A stretch of DNA of 54,920 nt from an uncultured Clostridia bacterium (GTDB lineage Bacteria; Bacillota; Clostridia; Christensenellales; Borkfalkiaceae): positions 1-54,920 of the forward strand of contig CANQCA010000001.1 in assembly GCA_947589585.1 (NCBI GenBank), written 5' to 3'. Position 1 is the stretch's first letter; every line of letters begins with the position of its first letter. The notes under the pieces were generated by a model. That model made no database searches. It worked only from the letters and a program-made list of their open reading frames with translations, and was not told the DNA's origin. Positions 42,874 through 49,583 of the stretch are shown here, piece by piece. The position numbers and the translations under genes were made by a program.

Positions 42874-42927
42874 CTCAAATAAAGGCAAGTATCATCAAAA
42901 TATTCAAAAAATTTAAGGAGAATCTAC

Positions 42928-44157
42928 ATGAACAAGCTTCAACTTCGCAGGTATGCAAAGCTTCTCGCCAAGACGGGCGTCAACGTGAGAAAGGGGCAGT
43001 GGGTCATCGTCCAGGCCGAGCTAGACCAGCCCGAGTTCGTCGAGATGGTGGTGGAGGAGCTCTACCGCGCGGGTGCGGGGAAGGTCACCGTCGAGTGGTC
43101 GCACCAGAATCTCATTCCCCTGCACTATAAATATCAAAAGGAGGCAGTGCTCGAGAAATTCGAGAAGTGGGAGATCGCCAAACTCGAACACAGAGTGGAG
43201 GAGCTCCCCGCCATGCTCTATCTTGAATCCGAGGACCCCGACGGGCTCAACGGGATGGATCAGGAACTCTTCACCCGCGTCCGCAGTGCGCGCTCCAAAG
43301 TCATCAAGCCCTTCCGCGACGAGATGGAAAATAAGTACCAGTGGTGCATCGCGGCCGTTCCCGGCAAGGCTTGGGCGAAGAAGGTCTTCCCCGATCTGAA
43401 GCTCGGGAATACGGCTGTCGACTCCCTGTGGGACGCCATTCTGAAGGCTTCCCGCGCCGACGGGCCCGATCCCGTCCGCGCTTGGCTTCACCACAACGAC
43501 GAGCTCGCCGCAAAGTGCGACTATCTGAACCGTTTAAAGCTCGTCTCCCTCGAATATAAGTCCAAAAACGGCACCGATTTCAAGGTCGGGCTCATCGAAA
43601 ACAGCGCCTTCTGCGGCGGAGGGGAGGAGACGATCGACGGGAAATATTTCAACCCGAACATTCCCTCCGAGGAGATCTTCATCTCTCCCAAGGCGGGCGT
43701 TGCGGAAGGTATCGTCTATTCGACGAAGCCGCTCTCCTATCAAGGGGAGCTCATCGAGGACTTCTCCATCCGTTTCGAAGGGGGCAAGGCCGTCGAGGTC
43801 AAGGCGAAGAAGAACCAGCATCTCCTCGAGAAGATGATCGCCATGGACGAGGGCGCCTGCATGCTCGGCGAGTGCGCACTCATCGCCTACGATTCTCCCA
43901 TCAACAATTCGGGCATCCTCTTCTACAATACGCTCTTCGACGAGAACGCGAGCTGCCATCTCGCCTTGGGGCGGGGCTTCAACGAATGCCTGCGCGGCTA
44001 TGAGCATATGTCGAAGGAAGAGATCAAAGCAAAGGGCATCAACGACAGCGTGATCCATGTCGACTTCATGATCGGCTCCGAGGATCTCGAGATCGTCGGC
44101 GTGACAAAGAGCGGCGAGAGGGTGCAGATCTTCAAGGACGGCAACTGGGCTTTCTGA
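42928..44157 (+). CDS. M29-family metallo-aminopeptidase
   Basis: A 409-aa thermophilic-type aminopeptidase (AmpS/PepS group), which trims N-terminal residues from peptides with two metal ions. YAKLLAKTGVNVRKGQWVIV begins the N-domain. Metal-binding regions of the C-terminal domain are visible: NIPSEEIFISPKAGVAEG, GACMLGECALIAYDSP, CHLALGRGF and NDSVIHVDFMIG. Ribosome site AAGGAGAATCTAC. It stands alone, after nrdG and a repeat. Confidence 0.92.
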   Translation: MNKLQLRRYAKLLAKTGVNVRKGQWVIVQAELDQPEFVEMVVEELYRAGAGKVTVEWSHQNLIPLHYKYQKEAVLEKFEKWEIAKLEHRVEELPAMLYLESEDPDGLNGMDQELFTRVRSARSKVIKPFRDEMENKYQWCIAAVPGKAWAKKVFPDLKLGNTAVDSLWDAILKASRADGPDPVRAWLHHNDELAAKCDYLNRLKLVSLEYKSKNGTDFKVGLIENSAFCGGGEETIDGKYFNPNIPSEEIFISPKAGVAEGIVYSTKPLSYQGELIEDFSIRFEGGKAVEVKAKKNQHLLEKMIAMDEGACMLGECALIAYDSPINNSGILFYNTLFDENASCHLALGRGFNECLRGYEHMSKEEIKAKGINDSVIHVDFMIGSEDLEIVGVTKSGERVQIFKDGNWAF

Positions 44158-44292
44158 TAACATTCAAGTAAGATATTCGGTCCGTGCGGGAGAAATTTTC
44201 CCGCGCGGGCTTTCAAATTGTAAAAAAATTGTTTGAGGCGGGCCTCAGGCGGTTTATATACAATAGTGATAAATTTGTAAGAGGCGTTTTTT

Positions 44293-45399
44293 ATGATCAG
44301 GATCGATATTTTCTCGGGATTTTTGGGCGCAGGGAAGACGACGCTCATCAAAAAACTCATCAAAGAGGCCTATGCGGGCGAACAGGTCGTTCTCATCGAG
44401 AATGAGTTCGGCGAGATCGGCATCGACGGCGGATTTTTACAGGATGCGGGCATTAAGATCACCGAGATGAACTCGGGATGTATCTGCTGTTCCCTCGTCG
44501 GTGATTTTTCGCGTGCCCTTAAAGAAGTTGCCGAAAAGTTCCATCCCGAGCGCATCATCATCGAGCCCTCGGGCGTGGGAAAGCTCTCCGACGTCATCAA
44601 GGCCGTTCAGCGCGCAGCCGTTCCCGATAGCAAGCTCAACGCCTTCTGCACCGTCGTCGACGCAAAAAAATGCAAGATGTACCTCAAAAACTTCGGCGAA
44701 TTTTTCCTCGATCAGGTGGAGAATGCGAGCTGCATCGTCCTCTCGCACACCGCGGATGCAAGCAAGGTGGCGGAAGCCGTCGCGCTTTTGAAAGAACATA
44801 CATCCGTTACCATCGTCACCACCGATTGGGAGAAGCTCGCGGGCAAGGATATCCTTTCCGCCATGCAGCAGACGGAGCCGCTCGAAGCAGAGCTTAAACG
44901 CCTTGCCGAGGAAGCGCACGAGGAACATGAGCATCATCACCACCACCACCATCATCATGATGAAGATGAAGACGATGACGAAGAGGAGCATGAGCACCAT
45001 CATCATGACGACGATGACGAGGACGATGACGAAGAGGAGCACGAACACCATCACCACCATCACCATCATCATGACGGAGAGGAGTGCGACGACCCCGCAT
45101 GCGAATGTCACCATCACCACCATCATGCCGACGAAGTCTTCACGAGTTGGGGAAGGGAGACGGCCAAAGTCTTCTCGAAAGAGGAACTCGAAAAGATCCT
45201 CAAGGCGCTCGATGCGGGCGAATACGGGCAGATCCTCCGCGCAAAGGGCATCGTGGACGGTAAAGACGCATGGCTTTACTTCGACTATGTCCCGGGGGAG
45301 ATCGATATCCGCACAGGCTCACCCGCCGTCACGGGCAGGCTTTGCGTCATCGGTTGCGATCTGAATGAAACCAAGCTCGAGGAGCTTATTCTCAAGTAA
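44293..45399 (+). CDS. CobW/COG0523 metal-chaperone GTPase with a His/Asp-rich metal-binding loop
   Basis: A 368-aa G3E GTPase. GFLGAGKTTLIKKLIKEAY is Walker A (~residues 10-28). IENEFGEIGIDGGF and NSGCICCSLVGDFSRAL (CxCC metal site, ~residue 63) are COG0523 hallmarks. EPSGVGKLSDVIKA follows. Residues ~208-285 are a low-complexity stretch of His, Asp and Glu with blocks of 6-9 His and the motif CDDPACECHHHHHH. The C-terminal CobW_C domain (EVFTSWGRETAKVFSKEELE) is present. The family inserts or stores zinc, cobalt or nickel; the His-rich loop suggests metal buffering, and zinc is the likeliest metal. It is followed by a second GTPase 1 nt away. Confidence 0.9.
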   Translation: MIRIDIFSGFLGAGKTTLIKKLIKEAYAGEQVVLIENEFGEIGIDGGFLQDAGIKITEMNSGCICCSLVGDFSRALKEVAEKFHPERIIIEPSGVGKLSDVIKAVQRAAVPDSKLNAFCTVVDAKKCKMYLKNFGEFFLDQVENASCIVLSHTADASKVAEAVALLKEHTSVTIVTTDWEKLAGKDILSAMQQTEPLEAELKRLAEEAHEEHEHHHHHHHHHDEDEDDDEEEHEHHHHDDDDEDDDEEEHEHHHHHHHHHDGEECDDPACECHHHHHHADEVFTSWGRETAKVFSKEELEKILKALDAGEYGQILRAKGIVDGKDAWLYFDYVPGEIDIRTGSPAVTGRLCVIGCDLNETKLEELILK

Positions 45400-45400
45400 T

Positions 45401-46348
45401 ATGGTAAAGGAAATTCCCGTCTATCTCTTCCTCGGCTTTTTGGAAGCGGGGAAGACAAAATTCATACAGGAGACGCTCGAGGATCCCCGCTTCGACGAAC
45501 CGCGTGAGCGGACGCTCCTTCTCATTTGCGAAGAGGGGGAGGAGGAATACGACCCCGCCCGTTTTGCGGTGAAGAGTATCGCCGTCGAGACGCTTTCGCA
45601 GGATGAGATCACCTTGGAGAACCTCTCAGCCCTTGCAAAAAAACACCGTCCCGGGCGCATCGTCGTCGAATACAACGGCATGCTCACCCTCGATAAGTTC
45701 TTCGAGGCGATGCCCGACGGCTGGCTCATCGCGCAGACGATGACCTTCTTCGATTCGAATACCTTTCTGCAATACAACCAAAACATGCGCCAGCTCGTGT
45801 TTGATAAGGTGCAGTTCGCGGACATGGTGGTATTCAATCGTTTCAAGGGGGAATTTTCCAAAGAGGAATTCCATAAGATCATCCGCGCCGTCTCGCGCCG
45901 CCCCGGGATCGTCTATGAATACGTCGGCGGCAATGCGGAATACGACGACATCGTCGACCCGCTTCCTTTCGATATCGATGCGCCCATCATTGAGATCGCA
46001 GATAAAGACTATGCCTTTTTCTACCGGGATCTCGTCGAAGATATGCAAAAATACGACGGAAAGACGGTACGCTTCAAGGGTCTTGTCGCAACGGATAAAA
46101 GCCTGAAGCGGGGCACGATCGTCGTCGGGCGGCATGTGATGACCTGCTGCGAAGCGGATATCACCTACAGCGGGCTCGTATGTCTGCACGATCCTTTCCT
46201 CACGTTCAGGATGCGGGAGTGGGTCATGGTGACGGCGAAGATCTCGATCGAGCGCCATCCCGTCTATGGGCAGGAGGGGCCCGTTTTGCGGGCGACTTCT
46301 GTCACGCAAACCACGCCACCCGAACAAGAACTTGCGACATTTTTCTGA
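45401..46348 (+). CDS. Second CobW-type GTPase fused to a DUF1980/TIGR03943-like domain
   Basis: A 315-aa protein starting at the ATG at 45401 (MVKEIPVYLFLGFLEAGKTK); the frame from 45365 only overlaps the preceding gene. The P-loop is GFLEAGKTKF. The usual CxCC site is replaced by LLLICEEGEEEYD. Residues ~200-315 (AFFYRDLVEDMQKYDGKTVR, then VVGRHVMTCCEADITYSGLV, W-V-x-V-T-A-K-I) resemble the C-terminal DUF1980 domain of TIGR03943/YcgQ proteins, which are linked to zinc homeostasis elsewhere. Combining a G3E GTPase with that domain in a tandem with a His-rich CobW suggests a metal-delivery module. Metal specificity is inference. Confidence 0.8.
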   Translation: MVKEIPVYLFLGFLEAGKTKFIQETLEDPRFDEPRERTLLLICEEGEEEYDPARFAVKSIAVETLSQDEITLENLSALAKKHRPGRIVVEYNGMLTLDKFFEAMPDGWLIAQTMTFFDSNTFLQYNQNMRQLVFDKVQFADMVVFNRFKGEFSKEEFHKIIRAVSRRPGIVYEYVGGNAEYDDIVDPLPFDIDAPIIEIADKDYAFFYRDLVEDMQKYDGKTVRFKGLVATDKSLKRGTIVVGRHVMTCCEADITYSGLVCLHDPFLTFRMREWVMVTAKISIERHPVYGQEGPVLRATSVTQTTPPEQELATFF

Positions 46349-46419
46349 GATTTTCTCCGATGAGAGCAAAATTTATGTAAAAAAAACCAAAAATTTGTGA
46401 AAAAAATTACTTTTGGATA

Positions 46420-46448
46420 TTTACTTTCTCAAAACAATATGATATAAT
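46420..46448 (+). promoter_or_regulatory. Promoter of the flavodoxin gene
   Basis: TTTACT (46420-46425), 17-nt spacer, TATAAT (46443-46448). Confidence 0.78.
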
Positions 46449-46477
46449 ATCACTGATACAATGTGCGGAGGTATCGC

Positions 46478-46951
46478 ATGAAGAAACTCATCGTGTTTTA
46501 TTCTTTAACGGGAAATACGCGTGCTTTGGCAAAGAAACTTGCTCTCAAGCTCAAAGCAGATGTTCTCGAGATCAAGACTATCAAGACTTATCCCGATGAT
46601 TATGATGTGCTTTTAGGCCTCGGCCAGCGCGAAATCGCATCCGGGTACATCCCGCAGCTCAAACCCTATCGCATCGATTATTCCCAATACGACGCCGTTC
46701 TCATCGGCACCCCCGTGTGGTGGTCTTCGTTTGCTCCCGCCGTGAAATCTTTCATGCGTACAAATAACTGGACGGGCATCAATGTCTATCCCTTCGCGAC
46801 CAATGAGGGGACGCTCGGTCACACGCCCAGCGATTTCCGTAAGGCGCTCCGCGGCGCAAACGTCGCTCCTGTGCTCAGTGCGAAGTTCGAGGACGGCGAA
46901 TTGGTGACGCCCGACGCGGATATCGACGAATGGCTCTCCCTCATCAAATAA
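46478..46951 (+). CDS. Flavodoxin-like protein
   Basis: A 157-aa flavodoxin-fold protein. KLIVFYSLTGNTRALAKKLA is the FMN phosphate-binding T/S-x-T-G-x-T loop. VLIGTPVWWSSFAPAVKSFM is the conserved GTPVWW segment of the flavodoxin_4 group, and PFATNEGTLGHT a later FMN-binding loop. The ATG at 46478 with GGAGG 7 nt upstream is preferred to a GTG at 46463. It likely carries electrons or is an NAD(P)H-quinone-type flavoprotein; the partner is unknown. The end overlaps the methyltransferase gene by 22 nt. Confidence 0.9.
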   Translation: MKKLIVFYSLTGNTRALAKKLALKLKADVLEIKTIKTYPDDYDVLLGLGQREIASGYIPQLKPYRIDYSQYDAVLIGTPVWWSSFAPAVKSFMRTNNWTGINVYPFATNEGTLGHTPSDFRKALRGANVAPVLSAKFEDGELVTPDADIDEWLSLIK

Positions 46952-47811
46952 ATTCTCTCTTTGCATACATTTCGGCGCAGTACGGCGAGAGCCGTGCGGA
47001 AGAGATCTCGGCGGTTTCCGACCGCCCTGTTTCTTTGCGCATCAATCGAATAAAATCGGGCACGGAGGAAGTTGAAAAAGCTTTCGCCGATGCCCGAATT
47101 TGTTTTCGGACGGCCGCTTGGTCGTCCGATGCGTATATTCTTACGGATGCAGCCGAGCGCGAGATCGAGCGTCTGCCCATCTATGAGGAGGGGAAGATCT
47201 ATTTGCAGAGCCTCTCGTCCATGCTGCCGCCCCTGTATCTTGCACCCAAGGCAGGGGAGTGCATCCTCGATATGACGGCGGCCCCCGGGGGGAAGACCTC
47301 TCAGATGTATGCGCTTTCCGAGGGGAAGGCGCTCATCACCGCCTGTGAACGGGATAAGATCCGCTTTGAACGGCTCAAATTCAATTTGCAGCGGCAGGGG
47401 GCGACGCGCGTGACGGCGATCCTTTCAGATGCTTTGAAGCTGAGCGACTTTCTATCCTTCGATAAAATTCTCCTCGATGCGCCCTGTACGGGCAGCGGCA
47501 CTTCGACGCAGCATGCGCCCATTCGCTTCACGGAAGAGTATCTTGCAAAGTGTGTCCGCATGCAGGAAAAACTTTTGAGAAAGGCGTTGCGGCTCCTTAA
47601 GAAGGGGGGAACGCTCGTCTATTCGACGTGTTCCATCTTAAAAGAGGAGAATTGGCAGCTTTTGGATCGCGTCCTGCCTGCGGCGGGGGGAAGAATCGTT
47701 CCCATTCAGCCGCCCGAAGGCGTTCCCACGCTTCCCTCCAAGGAGGGCACCATCACCGTCTGTCCGACTTCCCTCTACGAAGGTTTCTTTGTCGCAAAGA
47801 TAGAAAAATAA
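46930..47811 (+). CDS. rRNA cytosine-C5 methyltransferase (NOL1/NOP2/Sun, RsmF/RsmB type)
   Basis: SAM-dependent m5C RNA methyltransferase of 293 aa. SAM motif I is ILDMTAAPGGKTSQMYAL. The two catalytic cysteines are in LLDAPCTGSGT (motif IV) and LVYSTCSILKEEN (motif VI). A short N-terminal domain (RPVSLRINRIKSG) matches RsmF-like proteins; the NusB-like domain of RsmB is absent. The ATG at 46930 lies inside the flavodoxin end, implying coupling. Confidence 0.92.
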   Translation: MALPHQINSLFAYISAQYGESRAEEISAVSDRPVSLRINRIKSGTEEVEKAFADARICFRTAAWSSDAYILTDAAEREIERLPIYEEGKIYLQSLSSMLPPLYLAPKAGECILDMTAAPGGKTSQMYALSEGKALITACERDKIRFERLKFNLQRQGATRVTAILSDALKLSDFLSFDKILLDAPCTGSGTSTQHAPIRFTEEYLAKCVRMQEKLLRKALRLLKKGGTLVYSTCSILKEENWQLLDRVLPAAGGRIVPIQPPEGVPTLPSKEGTITVCPTSLYEGFFVAKIEK

Positions 47812-47828
47812 AAGGGTTGTGAGTGTTT

Positions 47829-48224
47829 ATGAAAGCAAAGTCGATTTTAGCGTCCTTCATCACATTTATCGGGGCATTATGTATAGGAATGTCGCTCGCG
47901 CTTTCGGCGCTTTATCCCAAAGCAGAAGAATTTTTTGAATTGCCCCTGTGGCTCAAAATCATGCTGATCGGCGGGATATGCATTTCGCTTTTGGGGCTCA
48001 TTTTAAGTTTTGTGTTCAAAAACAGGAAGAATACCTTCAAATTTGCGCTGTTTATCGAGGGCGGCATTTTTGCGCTCGGTATCGTATGCGCGACTTTTGC
48101 CCTCGCCCGAACGGAGGCGCCCTTCAAAGCGGTGATCGTTGACGCGGCTCCCGTCCTGCTCGCCGTGGGGGCACTGTGTTTCCTTTCCACCCTCATCGGG
48201 ATATGTAAGAAAGGAAAGCGCTAA
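47829..48224 (+). CDS. Small four-span membrane protein of unknown function
   Basis: A 131-aa protein with four hydrophobic segments (about residues 6-25, 42-61, 71-90, 102-121) and a basic C-terminal tail (CKKGKR). I do not recognise a family. AAAGGG lies upstream of both the GTG at 47823 and the ATG at 47829; the ATG giving MKAKSILASF is chosen. It is 17 nt after the methyltransferase and may be part of that operon. Confidence 0.7.
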   Translation: MKAKSILASFITFIGALCIGMSLALSALYPKAEEFFELPLWLKIMLIGGICISLLGLILSFVFKNRKNTFKFALFIEGGIFALGIVCATFALARTEAPFKAVIVDAAPVLLAVGALCFLSTLIGICKKGKR

Positions 48225-48260
48225 AATAAGCGCACTTCAAAATTTGACAGAGGAAGAATT

Positions 48261-48962
48261 ATGCTCATCGATAATCTTTGCGCCGGGATCGATGCAAAAT
48301 ATGAAGAATTAAAATCTGCCCTTTGCGGGACGGATCCGGACAAGATAAAAGAGCTTACCCTGGAAATGCACGCCTTGGTCCATCCCGCTGTCATTTCCGG
48401 AAGAAAAGAAAGAACACTTGCCGACTACGTTTGGGAACACATGCTATGCGGCAATCAAAACGAATTGGTCCCGAGGAAGAATTTCGCGTCGGACCTGCAT
48501 TATGACGGAACGGCTACCGTGCCGCTCGTGTGGCAGTTCTGGCATACATACAGAATAGAAGATCTTATCAGCAATATTTTGATGGGAAACAGAGACCAGA
48601 TCTTCAATTCCGAGTGGCAAAAAAGAATAGGCTCGCCGATCGCCGATACGGGCAATGCTTTGGAATTTGATGAAGCGGTAAAATTCGGCAAAGCCATCGA
48701 CGCAGAGGAACTTTACAGCTACATGATCGCCGTGGGGAAAAACACGAGGGAGATCATAGCTTCCCTTACGCTCGATCAAATCCATTCCATGGTGCCCGAG
48801 GAATGGGTCATGCGCATCTTTGAAGAGGACGGCGTCACCGCCGATCTTCGCTCTGTATGGCTGTTGGTGTTTTGGGGACGTCTTACCGTCGGCGGAATGA
48901 TCTTGACCCCGCTCACTTGTCATCATACGATGCACCTTTACGCCTGTTTGGATAAAATATAA
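48261..48962 (+). CDS. DinB/YfiT-superfamily protein
   Basis: A 233-aa four-helix-bundle-like protein with His residues placed as in DinB-type metalloproteins: FWHTYRIEDLISNILMG in the middle and TCHHTMHLYACL at the end. Some members use low-molecular-weight thiols such as bacillithiol; others have no known activity. The ribosome site is GAGGAAGAATT. Codon use is more AT-rich than in neighbouring housekeeping genes, which may signal later acquisition. I cannot tell what reaction it performs. Confidence 0.72.
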   Translation: MLIDNLCAGIDAKYEELKSALCGTDPDKIKELTLEMHALVHPAVISGRKERTLADYVWEHMLCGNQNELVPRKNFASDLHYDGTATVPLVWQFWHTYRIEDLISNILMGNRDQIFNSEWQKRIGSPIADTGNALEFDEAVKFGKAIDAEELYSYMIAVGKNTREIIASLTLDQIHSMVPEEWVMRIFEEDGVTADLRSVWLLVFWGRLTVGGMILTPLTCHHTMHLYACLDKI

Positions 48963-49084
48963 GAAATTTCATGCCTTCCATGGAAGAAAATATTTTGAGT
49001 GAAAAAATGGTTGAGATTATGAAAAAAGCGAGGGCATTCTTGCCCCCCCAAGGAAGGGGAAGGCTTATTATCGGGCTACGTATA

Positions 49085-49130
49085 AGGGGATCCACTCGGG
49101 CTACGCCCTCGGGATGACGCGTTTGACAAG
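49085..49130 (+). repeat. Dispersed intergenic repeat (GGATGACGCGTT family), copy 2
   Basis: AGGGGATCC (49085-49093) and GGATGACGCGTTTGACAAG (49112-49130), shared with 30430-30507. The middle parts differ. Confidence 0.7.
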
Positions 49131-49141
49131 GCGCGGGTTTT

Positions 49142-49396
49142 GGTTTGCCGTCCTCGCGCGGGGTCGAACGGAATTGTCCGATCCCTTCACGGCACCCAAA
49201 AAGCACCCTTATTGGGGTCAGACTTAAATTTTTGTAAATGTGCCGGTGATCTCTTCGCCCCAAGGGGCTCGAGAGCTTCGGACGGCAAAAAGGGCAGACT
49301 GCTTTTTTTTATTTTCTCGGTTTGCTGTCCTCGCGCGGGGGCGAACGAAATTGTCCAATCCCTTCACGGCACCAAAAAAAGCACCCTTATTGGGGT
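49142..49396 (+). repeat. Direct duplication of the tRNA-Leu downstream region
   Basis: 49142-49218 and 49319-49396 are about 90% identical (GTCCTCGCGCGGGG, then CCCTTCACGGCACC and AAAGCACCCTTATTGGGGT). The right copy carries the tRNA-Leu terminator; the left copy has lost the tRNA body but keeps the 11-bp tRNA end at 49241. Confidence 0.75.
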
Positions 49397-49405
49397 GCTT
49401 TTTTT
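49374..49405 (-). terminator. Terminator of tRNA-Leu
   Basis: AAAAAAAGCACCC / GGGTGCTTTTTTT with a TTATTG loop, just 3' of the minus-strand tRNA. Confidence 0.85.
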
Positions 49406-49407
49406 GG

Positions 49408-49491
49408 TGCCGGTGATCGGGGTCGAACCGATACGGTATTTCTACCACAGGATTTTGAGTCCAGCGCGTCTGCCAATTCCACCACACCGGC
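49408..49491 (-). tRNA. tRNA-Leu (anticodon CAA)
   Basis: 84 nt. The acceptor arms GCCGGTG and CACCGGC pair, with A as discriminator. The anticodon loop is CTCAAAA. A long variable arm (GTGGTAGAAATACC region) and GGTTCGACCCC in the T arm are present, as in a class II tRNA. CCA is not encoded. Confidence 0.93.
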
Positions 49492-49501
49492 ATGTAAGAA
49501 A

Positions 49502-49530
49502 ATTATACCGAACTCCATGAGAAAAATCAA
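49502..49530 (-). promoter_or_regulatory. Promoter of tRNA-Leu
   Basis: Minus-strand TTGATT (49530-49525), 17-nt spacer, TATAAT (49507-49502). Confidence 0.75.
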
Positions 49531-49548
49531 GCGATTTTCCCGATATTC

Positions 49549-49577
49549 TTGCAAAAAAATCTCGGGCATGGTAAAAT
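49549..49577 (+). promoter_or_regulatory. Promoter of polA
   Basis: TTGCAA (49549-49554), 17-nt spacer, TAAAAT (49572-49577). Only 6 nt lie between the -10 box and the ATG at 49584, so the mRNA should begin at or next to the A of ATG. Confidence 0.72.
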
Positions 49578-49583
49578 AGATAT

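Larger units (their letters stand above)
48963..49407. other. Repeat-rich non-coding stretch
   Basis: About 440 bp without a supportable gene. It contains the second copy of the GGATGACGCGTTTGACAAG repeat (to 49130), two copies of a ~78-bp segment (49142-49218 and 49319-49396) and a stray 11-bp copy of the tRNA-Leu 3' end at 49241-49251. Confidence 0.7.

Noticed and set aside
44917..45135. His-rich tract as a cloning tag or artefact
   Set aside because: The tract is interrupted by Asp/Glu and Cys motifs, lies inside a complete CobW protein with both flanking domains, and such tracts are known in metal chaperones.
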